Counted from the stretch's first letter, positions 16,967 through 25,897 are shown. The stretch is DNA of 53,476 bases from Microseira wollei NIES-4236 (GCF_020521235.1 NZ_BLAY01000056.1:1-53476); one strand, 5' to 3'. Translations and numbers: made by a program. The notes: generated by a model from the sequence alone, not told the origin.

Positions 16967-18410
16967 TGAACTACCTACACTGCCCTAACGGGTCTGCCAT
17001 CAGGGTAGGTTTTGGCTTCCCAATTCAACAGCAACTGCCTCTGCGATCGTGGACTTGCGTCCAAACCGTTTTGGTCTTACATTGCCTCCTTGGGCAGTAG
17101 CGCTGGTTCCCAACGCCAGTATCCGCAAGCCTTCATTTCTGATGTTAATTGCTGCATTCACGTCTCTGTCATGATGCGCTTGACAGTGGGGACAGAAGAA
17201 CGATCGCACTGAGAGATCCATCTTTGGAATAGGTAGCAGGGTTACATTGCAGAGATGAGATGAAGGAAAAAATCTCCCAATTTCCAGGTAGATTTTTCCT
17301 AACGACTCTGCGTACTTGAGCATGGTCTGAAACATCCCCCAACCAGCGTCAGAGATCGACTTTGCTAGGTTATGGTTCTTCACCATGTTTTTAACTGCTA
17401 GATCTTCCACCACAATCACTTGGTTCTCGTTCACTATCTTGCGGGATAGTTTGTGTAGGAAGTCCTCTCTCACTCTTGAGATTTTGTCATGCACTTTCGC
17501 CAGCGCTAGTTTGGCTTTACGGCGTTTATTTGTGGTCTTGTCTTTCTTGCGAGATAACTTACGCTGTTTGCGTTTCAGGTTGCGTGAGTGTTTCTTGAGA
17601 TGCTTTGGATTTTTGAACTTAGAACCGTCAGAAGTCACAGCAAAATCAATCAAGCCTAAGTCAATCCCAATTGCTTTACCGTCGCTGCTTGATTCAGGTT
17701 TTTCTATACCATCATCCAGTAGCAGAGAAGCATAATACCTACCATCAGGCATTCTCGATAAGGTAACAGTCTTCAGTTTCCCAACACAGTCACGATGAAT
17801 CTTGGCTTGCACTGTTCCAAGCGAGCCTGGGAACTTTATCTCGTAATTGTTCAAAATTTTGACATTTGCGGGATACTGAATCGACTGCCTTCCATGTCGA
17901 TTTTTGCATGTGGGATAGCCTGTACGACCATCAAAGAAGTTACCAAAAGCAGCTCCCAGATTCAAAACAGATTGCTGCAAGCATTGGGAATAGCATTGGG
18001 AGAGCCATTCATGCTCTTGCTTCCAGATCGGTATCTGTTTCTTCATGTCCATCGCTGAAACACCACGACCTGTCTCTTTATAAGTTTGAGAGATGGTAGC
18101 GAGTGACTGATTGAAGACCCAACGTACACAACCAAATGCCTTAGCAAGATGAGCTTGCTGGACATTGGTTGGGTAAATTCGGACTTTGACAGCCTTCAGC
18201 ATAAGGATTTAGAGCGTTTAAATAACTACTCTAACGCAAGATTGATTACCTGTGGGAAGAGTCGCAAGATAGTCCACTCGCTTAGCAATTAAGGCGCTGT
18301 CCCCACTCCCTTTTTCTGCCACGCAGAAATTCAGTTGGGGGACGCGCAAAAATTGCAGAGTCATTCATCCCACGCTGCCCTAACGGGTCAGACATGGGGC
18401 TTCTGACGGG
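16967..18410 (-). mobile_element. IS200/IS605-type element carrying only tnpB
   Basis: On the minus strand the left end (about 18370-18410) contains the hairpin cccatg...cgtgggatg, and the right end (16967-17000) contains ctaccctgatggcagacc...gggcagtgtagg followed by tagttcac. The same tagttcac closes the element ending at 28094. No target duplication is visible, as expected for this group. No tnpA is present, so it would need a helper transposase. It interrupts the ferritin-like gene. Confidence 0.82.
17000..18202 (-). CDS. tnpB: TnpB-family RNA-guided endonuclease
   Basis: 400 residues, full length. The RuvC residues are all present: D181 (GIDLG), E266 (VVEDL), D347 (HDRDVNAA). The C-terminal zinc finger has C318, C337 and C340, but the usual CxxC at 318-321 reads CNVT, so one ligand is missing and the following loop looks altered. 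TnpB uses an RNA (omega RNA) from the 3' end of its own element to cut DNA at the donor site and keep the element in place. That RNA would come from the end of this gene and the right end at 16967-17000. Activity with the damaged finger is uncertain. Confidence 0.9.
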   Translation of the reverse strand: MLKAVKVRIYPTNVQQAHLAKAFGCVRWVFNQSLATISQTYKETGRGVSAMDMKKQIPIWKQEHEWLSQCYSQCLQQSVLNLGAAFGNFFDGRTGYPTCKNRHGRQSIQYPANVKILNNYEIKFPGSLGTVQAKIHRDCVGKLKTVTLSRMPDGRYYASLLLDDGIEKPESSSDGKAIGIDLGLIDFAVTSDGSKFKNPKHLKKHSRNLKRKQRKLSRKKDKTTNKRRKAKLALAKVHDKISRVREDFLHKLSRKIVNENQVIVVEDLAVKNMVKNHNLAKSISDAGWGMFQTMLKYAESLGKIYLEIGRFFPSSHLCNVTLLPIPKMDLSVRSFFCPHCQAHHDRDVNAAINIRNEGLRILALGTSATAQGGNVRPKRFGRKSTIAEAVAVELGSQNLP

Positions 18411-18833
18411 TTAAGCTAAAAAGACTATCCAGTCGATGTTTTGGGGTTTTAAGCTTTCCTGGGAGTAGCCGTCAAAGTAGGCTGCAAAGAAGGGACGGCG
18501 ATCGCGTTGACTTGGTTTCCCTTCCGTGGTACTTTCCGATACCTGCTTGCAATTGATCGCGCGCTTGTTCAACCGCTTGAGTCCGTGGGCGAAAATTAAC
18601 CCGTGACGCTTCTCGTCGGCGGCGTGGCGAGTGAGTCGATCCGCAAGCCAGGTATCACCTTCGTTTGCGGCTCGATCTCTGAGTGCTTCCAGGAAAGGAA
18701 CCGAACCCGATTCGGCGAGTTGGTAACCCGCTAATATGTTAGGCCGGGTTAGGGGGTCGCGTAATTGGCGAGCCAGGATGTATGCATTAGCACCTGATCC
18801 AAGGAGATGGAGAGAATAAGTTAGCAAGTTCAT
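18411..18833 (-). pseudogene. N-terminal part of a split ferritin-like gene
   Basis: 140 codons: LAGYQLAESGSVPFLEALRD and then AADEKRHGLIFAHGL, a ferritin-like E-x-x-H helix. It ends at a stop created inside the insertion sequence, directly after IDWIVFLA. Joined to 16634-16966 the product would be about 250 residues with two diiron-type ExxH helices, a rubrerythrin/ferritin-like oxidoreductase or oxygen-sensing protein of unknown substrate. Confidence 0.8.
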
Positions 18834-18885
18834 AAGCGATCAGCTTTCACTTGGTTAGCTGGTTGCCATTGTAGATCGATATTTT

Positions 18886-18965
18886 GGGTAATGGGTAATC
18901 GGTAATAGGTAATGGTAAAATAATTACCAATTACCAATTACCTATTACCTATTACCTATTACCTA
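18886..18965. repeat. STRR tract overlapping the end of the exosortase gene
   Basis: Repeats of taataggtaat and ttacctattacc. The last two residues and the stop codon of the exosortase (minus strand, 18959) lie inside this tract. Confidence 0.8.
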
Positions 18966-19789
18966 TTACGCCTTAAAGATTGACAAAACCACCAAAAAAT
19001 CAGCAGGGGAATGGTAGAAAATATCTGAGCATTATCGGAATGCCAGTATTCAAAAGCTGGATAATTGTAAGCAGCTAAAAGTGCCATAATCGCGATCCGA
19101 ATGCCATTGACAACCATTACAATTAAAACAGCAACTGCGGGAACTAATATTTTTTTTACCTTGTTGGTGGGGTAGGTGGTTAAAAAAAGAATCGCCAGTT
19201 GCAGCATCCAAAGCATCGTTAAAACACCCGAACAATTCGGCCCCACCCACGTGGCTTTTTCAGGTAAAATAATTAAATCCCCTTGACGAGTGACTTGAAA
19301 TCCTACATACCAGAGGATGAAAGTTGAAATCTTAGCCAGGAGCTTGGTAATATGAAAAATCTGATTCACCGGATTGATTAGCAATTCTAGAGGAACCGCT
19401 AGAACCAAAAGCAACATTAATTCCTGCCAATATTGCTTTAATCCTTTAATTCCGGAAGCCAAGAGAGTCAGTCCTAAACCTGAAATGAAAGGTAAAAGCC
19501 GAATTAAAAAGTCGTAATTGGGCAAGAATGCCTGACTGAAGAAAACAAAAGCAATGAGCAAGGCCCCACTAATTTTGCATAGCAGATTGCTTTCTAAGTT
19601 TAAGGTGCTGCGTTTCTGCTTTAATTTGAAGATGATAGCACCAATAAACAAAACGCTGGTGACGACTAAGTTAGTAAGTTTCGCGTCCAAACTGGAATGA
19701 AGGTGGAGGGCAATTAAGCCTCCTGCTAGAACTAATAACCAAAATTTTCTGAGTTGAAATTGTTGAACGGGTGCAAGAAAGGTTCTCAT
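18959..19789 (-). CDS. Cyanoexosortase (membrane transpeptidase)
   Basis: 276 residues with about eight hydrophobic helices. Exosortase catalytic residues are visible: Cys186 in GPNCSG, Arg231 in NGIRIAIMA, His250 in EYWHSDNAQ (numbered from the chosen start). Exosortases cut PEP-CTERM-type sorting signals and pass the protein to the cell surface. I chose the ATG at 19789 over one at 19825 because it gives an ATGA overlap with the upstream stop. That overlap ties it to the substrate gene at 19786-20649. Which cyanoexosortase subtype it is cannot be fixed here. Confidence 0.88.
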   Translation of the reverse strand: MRTFLAPVQQFQLRKFWLLVLAGGLIALHLHSSLDAKLTNLVVTSVLFIGAIIFKLKQKRSTLNLESNLLCKISGALLIAFVFFSQAFLPNYDFLIRLLPFISGLGLTLLASGIKGLKQYWQELMLLLVLAVPLELLINPVNQIFHITKLLAKISTFILWYVGFQVTRQGDLIILPEKATWVGPNCSGVLTMLWMLQLAILFLTTYPTNKVKKILVPAVAVLIVMVVNGIRIAIMALLAAYNYPAFEYWHSDNAQIFSTIPLLIFWWFCQSLRRNR

Positions 19790-20649
19790 TTCTGTTGAGT
19801 TTTCAAATGAATAAATCCAGTCCATGCACCCAGAATTAATAAACCAAATGTCGGATTGAAATTGAAAGGAACCGCAGCAGCGGTATTCGTAGAGACAGAA
19901 ACAGCACCCAGAGTAAAAGTGCCAGATTCTTGTCCGGTATTATCGGCAAAGGATAGGAAATTTCCGATTCTATAGGGATTGAAAGTCCCTAAAGGTGGAT
20001 CGCTATTTGCCGGATCGAAGCTGTAGCTACGTAGCGCACCAGCTAGACTTCCTGAACCCCAGGAAAGGGTGTAATTATTGCCAACAACTGCGAGTGTATA
20101 GTTCGTAGATGCGCTGGTATTAAAATTTGCAGTGTCTCCGGGGGTAAAATCAGCATTCCGACCAATAATAGAATTAGGCTCGAAACCTATTTCAATTCCC
20201 GATAAACCATCGCTGCTAGTTACGGTAATACTGAAAGCAGACCGATTAAGAGTATTATCAGTTGAAGAGTTAAGCGCGAGGTTGAAAGTGATACTGTAAC
20301 CTAGAGTTTGGTCCAGGGTATAGGTTCGGTTGAAAAATTGACCTGTTAAGGGGTTGTAGTTAGCGTAGCCTGCATACTCAGTTGTCGAATTAAAGATATT
20401 AGGAGGAGTAAATGCCGTGTCTACCGTTCTGCCACCTGAACCGACTGATTCATAACCCGATGTTGGGTTTGCTGGATCTAAGGATAGAGGAAATCCATTG
20501 CCAGCGAGCGCGCCAAATCCCAGCTGACCCTGACTCCCAGGAGAGACGTTAGGATTGCCGTCATAGAGAGTGACTTGTACAGCTTGGGCGCGGCTGACTA
20601 CTGCAAGCAAACTTAAGCTAACGGTAATAGCGGCTAACGCAGTTTTCAC
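19786..20649 (-). CDS. Secreted protein with PEP-CTERM-like sorting tail
   Basis: 287 residues, GTG start. N-terminal signal peptide (MKTALAAITVSLSLLAVVS, AQA cleavage) and a Ser/Thr/Asn-rich beta-type body. The C terminus has VPFNFNPTFGLLILG, a hydrophobic stretch and then HLKTQQK. This is the cyanobacterial VPF-x-F-x-P variant of the PEP-CTERM signal: motif, helix, basic end. It overlaps the exosortase gene by 4 nt, so it is the likely dedicated substrate, ending up on the surface or in the sheath. The leader contains an 8-bp-stem hairpin at 20695-20741. Confidence 0.85.
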   Translation of the reverse strand: MKTALAAITVSLSLLAVVSRAQAVQVTLYDGNPNVSPGSQGQLGFGALAGNGFPLSLDPANPTSGYESVGSGGRTVDTAFTPPNIFNSTTEYAGYANYNPLTGQFFNRTYTLDQTLGYSITFNLALNSSTDNTLNRSAFSITVTSSDGLSGIEIGFEPNSIIGRNADFTPGDTANFNTSASTNYTLAVVGNNYTLSWGSGSLAGALRSYSFDPANSDPPLGTFNPYRIGNFLSFADNTGQESGTFTLGAVSVSTNTAAAVPFNFNPTFGLLILGAWTGFIHLKTQQK

Positions 20650-20694
20650 GGTAGTGTTACCCCAGTTTGGGTTTTAAGGCAAGGTTGGCGATCG

Positions 20695-20741
20695 CTCTGG
20701 GAATCCATGCACGTTCTTGCCTACAAGACATCCTCCCAGAG
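20695..20741 (-). promoter_or_regulatory. Hairpin in the leader of the exosortase substrate gene
   Basis: ctctggga and tcccagag are perfectly complementary over 8 bp, separated by 31 nt, about 45 nt upstream of the GTG. The loop contains gaggatgtctt on the minus strand, a word also found in the leader of the ATPase cluster (near 7420). Function unknown. Confidence 0.4.
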
Positions 20742-20959
20742 ACATAAGATAACAGCCATATTGGCACAAGTTTAGCTGGATGACACCCTTTAAGTTCTAA
20801 CAAATACCAGGCTCCAGTCTTACCACAAAGAAAACAAAATTACAAGGTCAATAATACTGGCGTTAAAAGTTACTAAGTATGTGGCATAAACCGGGTTTCT
20901 GGCAAGGTTTTTGCATAAGATCGCGTCCGGTTAATCCATAGCTTCATATATTGTTGGTT

Positions 20960-21136
20960 GTAGGGGCGGGTTTTACAGATACAGCGGATTGCTTTTCGAG
21001 TCAGGGAAAGCGTTTTCGCTTTGTTTGTATAGCGGCACCGTTAACGGTGCCGCTATACAAACAAAGCCGTACCTCATACGGCTGCAATCCGCTATAATCT
21101 GTGCTGCTAACAGATAACTAAAATAAACCCGCCCCC
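20960..21136. repeat. gtaggggcgggtttta repeat, copy 2, with a nested MITE
   Basis: Left arm gtaggggcgggtttta, right arm taaacccgcccc. The space between the arms is filled by the TA-flanked MITE at 20980-21096. Confidence 0.8.
20980..21096. mobile_element. TA-flanked palindromic MITE, copy 1
   Basis: Terminal inverted repeats cagcggattgc / gcaatccgctg(a) with TA at both outer edges. The centre is a long hairpin (gtttgtatagcggcaccg and its complement). Other copies are at 43946-44062 and 52090-52208. TA targets suggest IS630/Tc1-type mobilisation (inference). Confidence 0.82.
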
Positions 21137-21152
21137 TCGCCTTCCAAACAGC

Positions 21153-21185
21153 AGAAACCCGGTTTCTTAGAGAAACCGGGTTTCT
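21153..21185 (-). terminator. Hairpin downstream of petA
   Basis: agaaacccggtttct and agaaaccgggtttct pair over 15 bp with a 3-nt loop, 22 nt after the petA stop. It is the probable end of the petC-petA transcript. Confidence 0.65.
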
Positions 21186-21206
21186 AGTTTTAGTTTAAAC
21201 CCAGAC

Positions 21207-22193
21207 TTAGAAATTCATTTCGGCAGCCTGGACTTTTTCGACTTGTTTCTTCTTCAGCACTAACAGCACTTGGGCTAACATAATCGCGGCAATAAATGCC
21301 ATCAGCCATTGAATCCGAGTAGCGCTTTGCAGAACAATTTCGCCATCATCTTGACCAAATCCACCCACGTTGGGGTTATTGGTCAAAAGTTCGCCAGCAG
21401 TTACCGCTTGTCCTTCAGAAACGATCAATTCCGGACCTGCGGGAATGGTTTCGACCACTTCTCCACTATCGGTTTTGATCGTTACCTGATAACCGCCATC
21501 TTCATCTTTGGTAATTCCAGTAACGGTACCAGCAGCAGAAGCGTTAAAAGCGTTGTTGTTGGTTTTCTCGCCAGTGGGATAAACTTGACCGCGTCCCCGG
21601 TTTGCACCCAAGTGAACGGGATACTTACCGAAGTGGATATTTTTGTCAGTTGCGGGGTTGGGAGAAAGAACGGGGAAGACGATTTCTTGATATTGTTCGC
21701 CCGGTAAGGGACCAACAATAATCACGTTATCTTGACCTTCCTTGTAGGTTTGGTAATAGAGTCCCTCAATCTTTTCTTTCATTTCCTCCGGAATGCGGTC
21801 TTCCGGAGCAATTTTGAACCCTTCGGGCAACATTAAAACCGCACCGACGTTTAAGCCGCCTTTGGAACCATCGCCCAATACTTGTTGCGCGTTGATGTCG
21901 TAGGGAATTTTTACTACGGCTTCAAATACCGTATCGGGGAGAACCGCTTGGGGAATTTCAACTTCAGAGGGTTTGGCAGCGAGGTGACAGTTAGCGCAAA
22001 CAATGCGTCCCGTAGGTTCGCGGGGGGTTTCGGGGGCAGTTTCCTGCGCCCAGAAAGGATAGGCAGCAGCGGGTTGGGACAGGGATAGACCGCTGGCGAG
22101 GAAAATTCCTACTGTGGCGATCGCAAGCAGCAAAGTCCTAGAAATTACCCGCTTGCTACTCTGTACAATCGCCGATAAACAAGCTTTTTTCAT
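21207..22193 (-). CDS. petA: Cytochrome f
   Basis: 328 residues from the ATG at 22193 (a TTG at 22199 adds two). Signal peptide, then the mature N terminus Tyr in AAAYPFWAQ, the axial haem ligand. Haem-binding CANCH follows about 22 residues later. Then the large soluble domain and a C-terminal membrane anchor ([17 protein letters not shown]) with a basic stromal-type end. It passes electrons from the Rieske protein to plastocyanin or cytochrome c6 in the thylakoid lumen. It lies downstream of petC with 110 bp between, in the conserved cyanobacterial petCA order. The gap includes an STRR tract. Confidence 0.98.
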   Translation of the reverse strand: MKKACLSAIVQSSKRVISRTLLLAIATVGIFLASGLSLSQPAAAYPFWAQETAPETPREPTGRIVCANCHLAAKPSEVEIPQAVLPDTVFEAVVKIPYDINAQQVLGDGSKGGLNVGAVLMLPEGFKIAPEDRIPEEMKEKIEGLYYQTYKEGQDNVIIVGPLPGEQYQEIVFPVLSPNPATDKNIHFGKYPVHLGANRGRGQVYPTGEKTNNNAFNASAAGTVTGITKDEDGGYQVTIKTDSGEVVETIPAGPELIVSEGQAVTAGELLTNNPNVGGFGQDDGEIVLQSATRIQWLMAFIAAIMLAQVLLVLKKKQVEKVQAAEMNF

Positions 22194-22229
22194 CTGCAAA
22201 TAACAACAATTCCAGTGAACACCGTCAAA

Positions 22230-22300
22230 TCAATAGCTATTGCTAATTGCTAATTGCTAATTGCTAATTGTTCTTGACTATTAGCTATTAGCGATTAGCA
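22230..22300. repeat. STRR tract between petC and petA
   Basis: gctaattgctaattgctaatt and related heptamers fill most of the petC-petA gap. Confidence 0.85.
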
Positions 22301-22303
22301 ATT

Positions 22304-22843
22304 TTACGCCCACCAGGGGTCTTCGCCCGTGCGGAAGTCGGTTTCTGTCCAAGGTGTAAAGACAACTTTATCGTCTTCCACGTTGGCGTGAACCAGTGCC
22401 AAGGATAACGGTGCAGGACCGCGTACCACCTTGCCGGTGCTATCATACTGCGAACCGTGACAAGGACACTTAAACTTGTTTTCGGCAATATTCCAAGGTA
22501 CGACGCAGCCTAAGTGGGTACAGACTGCGTTGATGCCGTAGTCGGCGATGGATTTATCTTCACCTACCACAATGTAGGTGGGGTCGCCTTTTAGACCTTG
22601 GGCGAGGGCGCGATCGCCTGTATTGCGGTTAGTCACAAACTCGCTGGCAATCACATCGTTGCCCAAAGCGTCTTTAGCGGTAACGCCACCCCCAGCACCA
22701 CCCGACGATGGAGGAATAAAGTACTTCACAACTGGATAAAGCCCACCCAGAGCTGTTCCTGTAATCGTACCAAAGGTCAAAAGGTTCATAAACTGGCGAC
22801 GCCCCATATCGGGTACATCCGCCGATCCTGAAAGTTGAGCCAT
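22304..22843 (-). CDS. petC: Rieske iron-sulfur protein of cytochrome b6f
   Basis: 179 residues, standard length. N-terminal membrane helix after the [11 protein letters not shown] twin-Arg-like motif, a Gly-rich hinge (SSGGAGGGV) and the cluster boxes CTHLGC (C108, H110) and CPCHGSQY (C126, H129). Oxidises plastoquinol and reduces cytochrome f. First gene of the petC-petA unit. Confidence 0.98.
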   Translation of the reverse strand: MAQLSGSADVPDMGRRQFMNLLTFGTITGTALGGLYPVVKYFIPPSSGGAGGGVTAKDALGNDVIASEFVTNRNTGDRALAQGLKGDPTYIVVGEDKSIADYGINAVCTHLGCVVPWNIAENKFKCPCHGSQYDSTGKVVRGPAPLSLALVHANVEDDKVVFTPWTETDFRTGEDPWWA

Positions 22844-22949
22844 AACCTACGCTTAAAACTGTATTTTTGTCAACAACTGCTACGCAGAACCGATCCGTAG
22901 TTATGCAAAACTACTTTGTGCAAGACAAAACTTACTCAAATCAAGTATT

Positions 22950-23395
22950 TCGCTTAACTTGACGTTTGCTTCCTGCTTCAATCAAGGATGACGGCATCTT
23001 CTTGTCCACAGGCGTCAATTCCGCGCTTGCCGCACGTACTCGGTGTTTTGGGGCATTTGCCAAATTGTAAGCGTCATTTAAATCGCGATCGATACAAACG
23101 TCACACTTACCGCATTGGTAAACACGCTCCTAAAGAGGCATTGGTTGAATATTGCCACATCTTGAGCATGTTTTAGATGAAGCAAACCACCTATCCACCA
23201 GTTCTACTCCAGTTCTGCTTCCTGCTTCATTCAAGGGTGTCACCACTTTCTTGTCCACAGGCGTTAGATTTGGGTGTAGCCCACCCTATCTGGCGAGAAA
23301 CTCACACTTCCTGGCACGTAAGTATGAGGCAAAGGCAAGCTCAAGCTAAAATCTGCCCTAGCAGGCCAGTTGCAACAATCTCTTGAACGAACTGC
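22950..23395 (-). pseudogene. Chimeric tnpB C-terminal relic
   Basis: Translating the minus strand from about 23260 gives NLTPVDKKVV...EAGS, then VDRWFASSKTCSRCGNIQP, an in-frame stop, ERVYQCGKCDVCIDRDLND and again LTPVDKKMP...EAGSK. This contains the TnpB zinc finger (CSRC, CGKC) and the last RuvC Asp (IDRDLND). The tail LTPVDKK...EAGS occurs twice, so two tnpB copies have recombined. No start, one stop codon, no full domain: dead. It fills most of the 644-bp gap upstream of petC. Confidence 0.78.
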
Positions 23396-23487
23396 TACAG
23401 CTTTCTCCTGGGTATTATTACATTTTTTGACACCCCTCTCATAATCTAGAGGGACATCGGATCGAAGACTATCTATATTGAAAGGCT

Positions 23488-23805
23488 ATGACGGGATCTG
23501 ACTTACACCAGTTGTTGCTTTCCAAGTGGGGACGCTCTTACGATATGCAGCTGCGCCGCACTCAGGGCAAGATTTTTGTCCAGGTGATGTGGAAATATCT
23601 AGAGCAAGCGTCTTTTCCTCTCAGCGAGGCAGAATATATGGCGCACCTCGATGCCATCGCCAGTTATCTTGTGGCTTTGGGAGCGACAGCCCAAGTGCAA
23701 AAATATATTGAACAGACGCGCGAGCGACCCCGCTTGGGCAAAGCGGTTAGCTTTCCCATCGATTTGGGCGATCGCGCATCCGAGTGGATACTAGAAGACA
23801 TTTGA
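23488..23805 (+). CDS. DUF3067 family protein
   Basis: 105 residues. The N-terminal run [20 protein letters not shown] and the segment [19 protein letters not shown] identify the cyanobacterial/plastid DUF3067 family. No known catalytic motif; soluble. It is 17 bp upstream of menB in the same direction, so probably co-transcribed. Confidence 0.85.
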   Translation: MTGSDLHQLLLSKWGRSYDMQLRRTQGKIFVQVMWKYLEQASFPLSEAEYMAHLDAIASYLVALGATAQVQKYIEQTRERPRLGKAVSFPIDLGDRASEWILEDI

Positions 23806-23822
23806 CCTCAAAATCCCCATCT

Positions 23823-24656
23823 ATGCAATTTGAATGGCAAGTCGCCAAAACCTACGAAGATATCCTTTACCACAAAATGGACGGCATCGCCAAAATTACG
23901 ATTAACCGTCCTCACAAACGCAATGCCTTTCGTCCCAAAACCGTCTTTGAACTCTACGATGCTTTTGCCGATGCCCGCGAAGATACTAGCATCGGTGTAT
24001 TACTTTTTACCGGCGCTGGCCCGCATACAGATGGGAAATATGCCTTCTGTGCTGGCGGAGATCAAAGCGTGCGAGGAACCGCAGGCTATGTGGGCGATGA
24101 TGGCGTCCCCCGCCTCAACGTGTTAGATTTGCAACGCTTAATTCGATCGATGCCCAAAGTCGTCATTGCTTTGGTAGCTGGGTATGCGATTGGCGGCGGG
24201 CATGTGCTGCATATCCTCTGCGACTTAACTATTGCGGCTGATAATGCTATTTTCGGTCAAACTGGCCCTAAAGTTGGCAGCTTTGATGGAGGATTTGGTG
24301 CTAGTTATTTAGCCAGAATTGTCGGTCAAAAAAAGGCACGGGAAATTTGGTATCTCTGTCGCCAATATGATGCAAAACAAGCTTTAGAAATGGGGTTGGT
24401 TAACTGCATCGTTCCCGTAGAACAGTTAGAAGAGGAAGGCATTAAATGGGCAAAGGAAATATTAGAAAAAAGTCCAATTGCAATTCGCTGTTTGAAAGCT
24501 GCTTTTAACGCCGATTGCGACGGACAAGCGGGTTTGCAAGAACTGGCGGGAAATGCCACTTTGCTTTATTATATGACCGAGGAAGGTGCAGAGGGAAAAC
24601 AGGCATTTTTGGAAAAACGCCAACCGGATTTTCGCCAATATCCTTGGTTGCCATAG
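23823..24656 (+). CDS. menB: 1,4-dihydroxy-2-naphthoyl-CoA synthase
   Basis: 277 residues from the ATG at 23823; an upstream in-frame codon at 23784 overlaps DUF3067 and is unlikely. Crotonase fold. MenB-specific stretches: [14 protein letters not shown], then [11 protein letters not shown], a glycine-rich oxyanion region [11 protein letters not shown] and the C-terminal YPWLP. It closes the ring of o-succinylbenzoyl-CoA in phylloquinone (vitamin K1) synthesis, the photosystem I cofactor. Cytosolic hexamer by family. Confidence 0.96.
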   Translation: MQFEWQVAKTYEDILYHKMDGIAKITINRPHKRNAFRPKTVFELYDAFADAREDTSIGVLLFTGAGPHTDGKYAFCAGGDQSVRGTAGYVGDDGVPRLNVLDLQRLIRSMPKVVIALVAGYAIGGGHVLHILCDLTIAADNAIFGQTGPKVGSFDGGFGASYLARIVGQKKAREIWYLCRQYDAKQALEMGLVNCIVPVEQLEEEGIKWAKEILEKSPIAIRCLKAAFNADCDGQAGLQELAGNATLLYYMTEEGAEGKQAFLEKRQPDFRQYPWLP

Positions 24657-24743
24657 GGACGGAGTGCGAATGCGATCGCTTTGTGGGAAAATATGTGAGC
24701 AAGAGCGATCGCATATCAACTCTAACCAAACCTTAAGACTTGG

Positions 24744-25112
24744 ATGAAAAAGCGCAAGCTGCTTGAAAAAGTTTTGTCTGGCTCAAAAAATATCCAGTTC
24801 AATGAAATGGTGACGCTGATTTAAGCCTTTGGTTTTTCTCTGTCACGGATGAGAGGGAGCCATCTCTTTAGCCATCCCGAAATACCAGAAATAGTTAATA
24901 TTCAGCAAAACTTACGCACGCGGGGCCAAAAACAAAGGTGATGCGTCAATCTCGCGACTCTAAACCCAAGATTTTTCGGATCACCTTAGTTTTTTTGCGT
25001 AAGTCCTGTTCAGAATAAGAAAGGTCAAGTAACACCGTACCAAGTACGCCAATTTTTGTGACTGATAGAGCAATACAATCTGCAACTGGAGGATGAACCA
25101 GAGTCACCATGA
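24744..25112 (+). pseudogene. hicA: hicA toxin pseudogene, interrupted by a MITE
   Basis: The plus strand reads MKKRKLLEKVLSGSKNIQF, NEMVTLI-stop-AFGFSLSRM and RGSHLFSHPEIPEIVNIQ. Then comes the 103-bp MITE, then NKKGQVTPYQVRQFL-stop-LIEQYNLQLED. This is a HicA mRNA-interferase with its RGSH active-site motif. It has two in-frame stops besides the MITE. Its last codon overlaps the hicB ATG (ATGA). Inactive. Confidence 0.85.
24906..25008. mobile_element. cttacgca-type MITE, copy A, inside hicA
   Basis: 103 bp, ends caaaacttacgca and tttgcgtaagtcctg, flanked by exact TTCAG duplications at 24901-24905 and 25009-25013. Same family as 42822-42925 and 51950-52054. Confidence 0.88.
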
Positions 25113-25329
25113 AAGACTATCAAATCAACGTCTTTTAAGCGAAGAAGATGACGGCTACATTGCTGATATTCCTGACTTGAAATACTGCTCTGCTTTTGGT
25201 TCCACACCAGAAGAAGCCTTGCATGAAGTGCTGATTGCCAAAGCAGCATGGCTTGAGACAGCCAAGGCTGAAGGTAAAACCATTCCTCAGCCTCGATATC
25301 GACCTATTATTTATCAGGTTGGAACTTAA
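25109..25329 (+). pseudogene. hicB: hicB antitoxin pseudogene, frameshifted
   Basis: ATG at 25109 gives MKDYQINVF and then stops. Skipping one base at about 25136 continues as SEEDDGYIADIPDLKYCSAFG...EEALHEVL, the HicB partial RNase-H-like antitoxin fold. One missing base explains the frame break. An open frame exists from 25093 but with a non-family N terminus. With the toxin dead, loss of the antitoxin costs nothing. Confidence 0.78.
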
Positions 25330-25339
25330 AGTTATTTTT

Positions 25340-25897
25340 TCACTTGGCAATGGGTAATTTAATTTCTGTTGTCCCTACACCGCAGCGCACCGTACCATCC
25401 CGGTAGGTTGGCATAGCTGGCATTACATCGGGTTTGCTACCCTCGCACAGGATGGATTGAGTCGCAATTTTAGTTTGTCCTTGCCAAGTTTTTGGTACTA
25501 AGAAAACACCGCCGACATAGTTCTTCAAGCCCGGTTTAATCGCAATGCCAAAATGGTAGACAGCTTTAGCCCTAGACCAATCTGAGATGTCTTTAGAATC
25601 GCTGTTAACGCCATATTTATAGCTGTCGCTGGGAGATATCTGACTCACCCCAAGTTTTTGCAATGAATTCGTAAAAACTTTGTTTTGCAAATAGTAAGCT
25701 TGCTGCGCGCTGTTCATGGCAGAAACCCTAGATCTGGCTTCAGCTTGCCGCGCTGCCATCGTGCTTGGATCGGCATTTGCTGGCAAAGGATTAATTATCA
25801 GGAGGGCAAATAAGAAAAATAGACTGCCTGGGTTGAACCCTCTTGTCTGAGGCAGTTTCAGGAAAGATTGCAGGTAAATGGCTGGAATTTTCGTCAT
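25340..25897 (-). CDS. Type IV pilin-like G/H family protein lacking the prepilin Glu5
   Basis: 185 residues. The segment RSRVSAMNSAQQAYYLQNKVFTNSLQKLG and the later DVMPAMPTYRDGTVRCGVG are typical of cyanobacterial pilin-like (type IV pilin G/H) proteins. The expected prepilin start GFTLIELLVV is replaced by GFNPGSLFFLFALLIINPLPANA, that is, no Glu at +5 and a Sec-like ANA cleavage site. It is therefore more likely a secreted soluble relative than an assembled pilin. Monocistronic, convergent with the dead hicB gene. Confidence 0.7.
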   Translation of the reverse strand: MTKIPAIYLQSFLKLPQTRGFNPGSLFFLFALLIINPLPANADPSTMAARQAEARSRVSAMNSAQQAYYLQNKVFTNSLQKLGVSQISPSDSYKYGVNSDSKDISDWSRAKAVYHFGIAIKPGLKNYVGGVFLVPKTWQGQTKIATQSILCEGSKPDVMPAMPTYRDGTVRCGVGTTEIKLPIAK

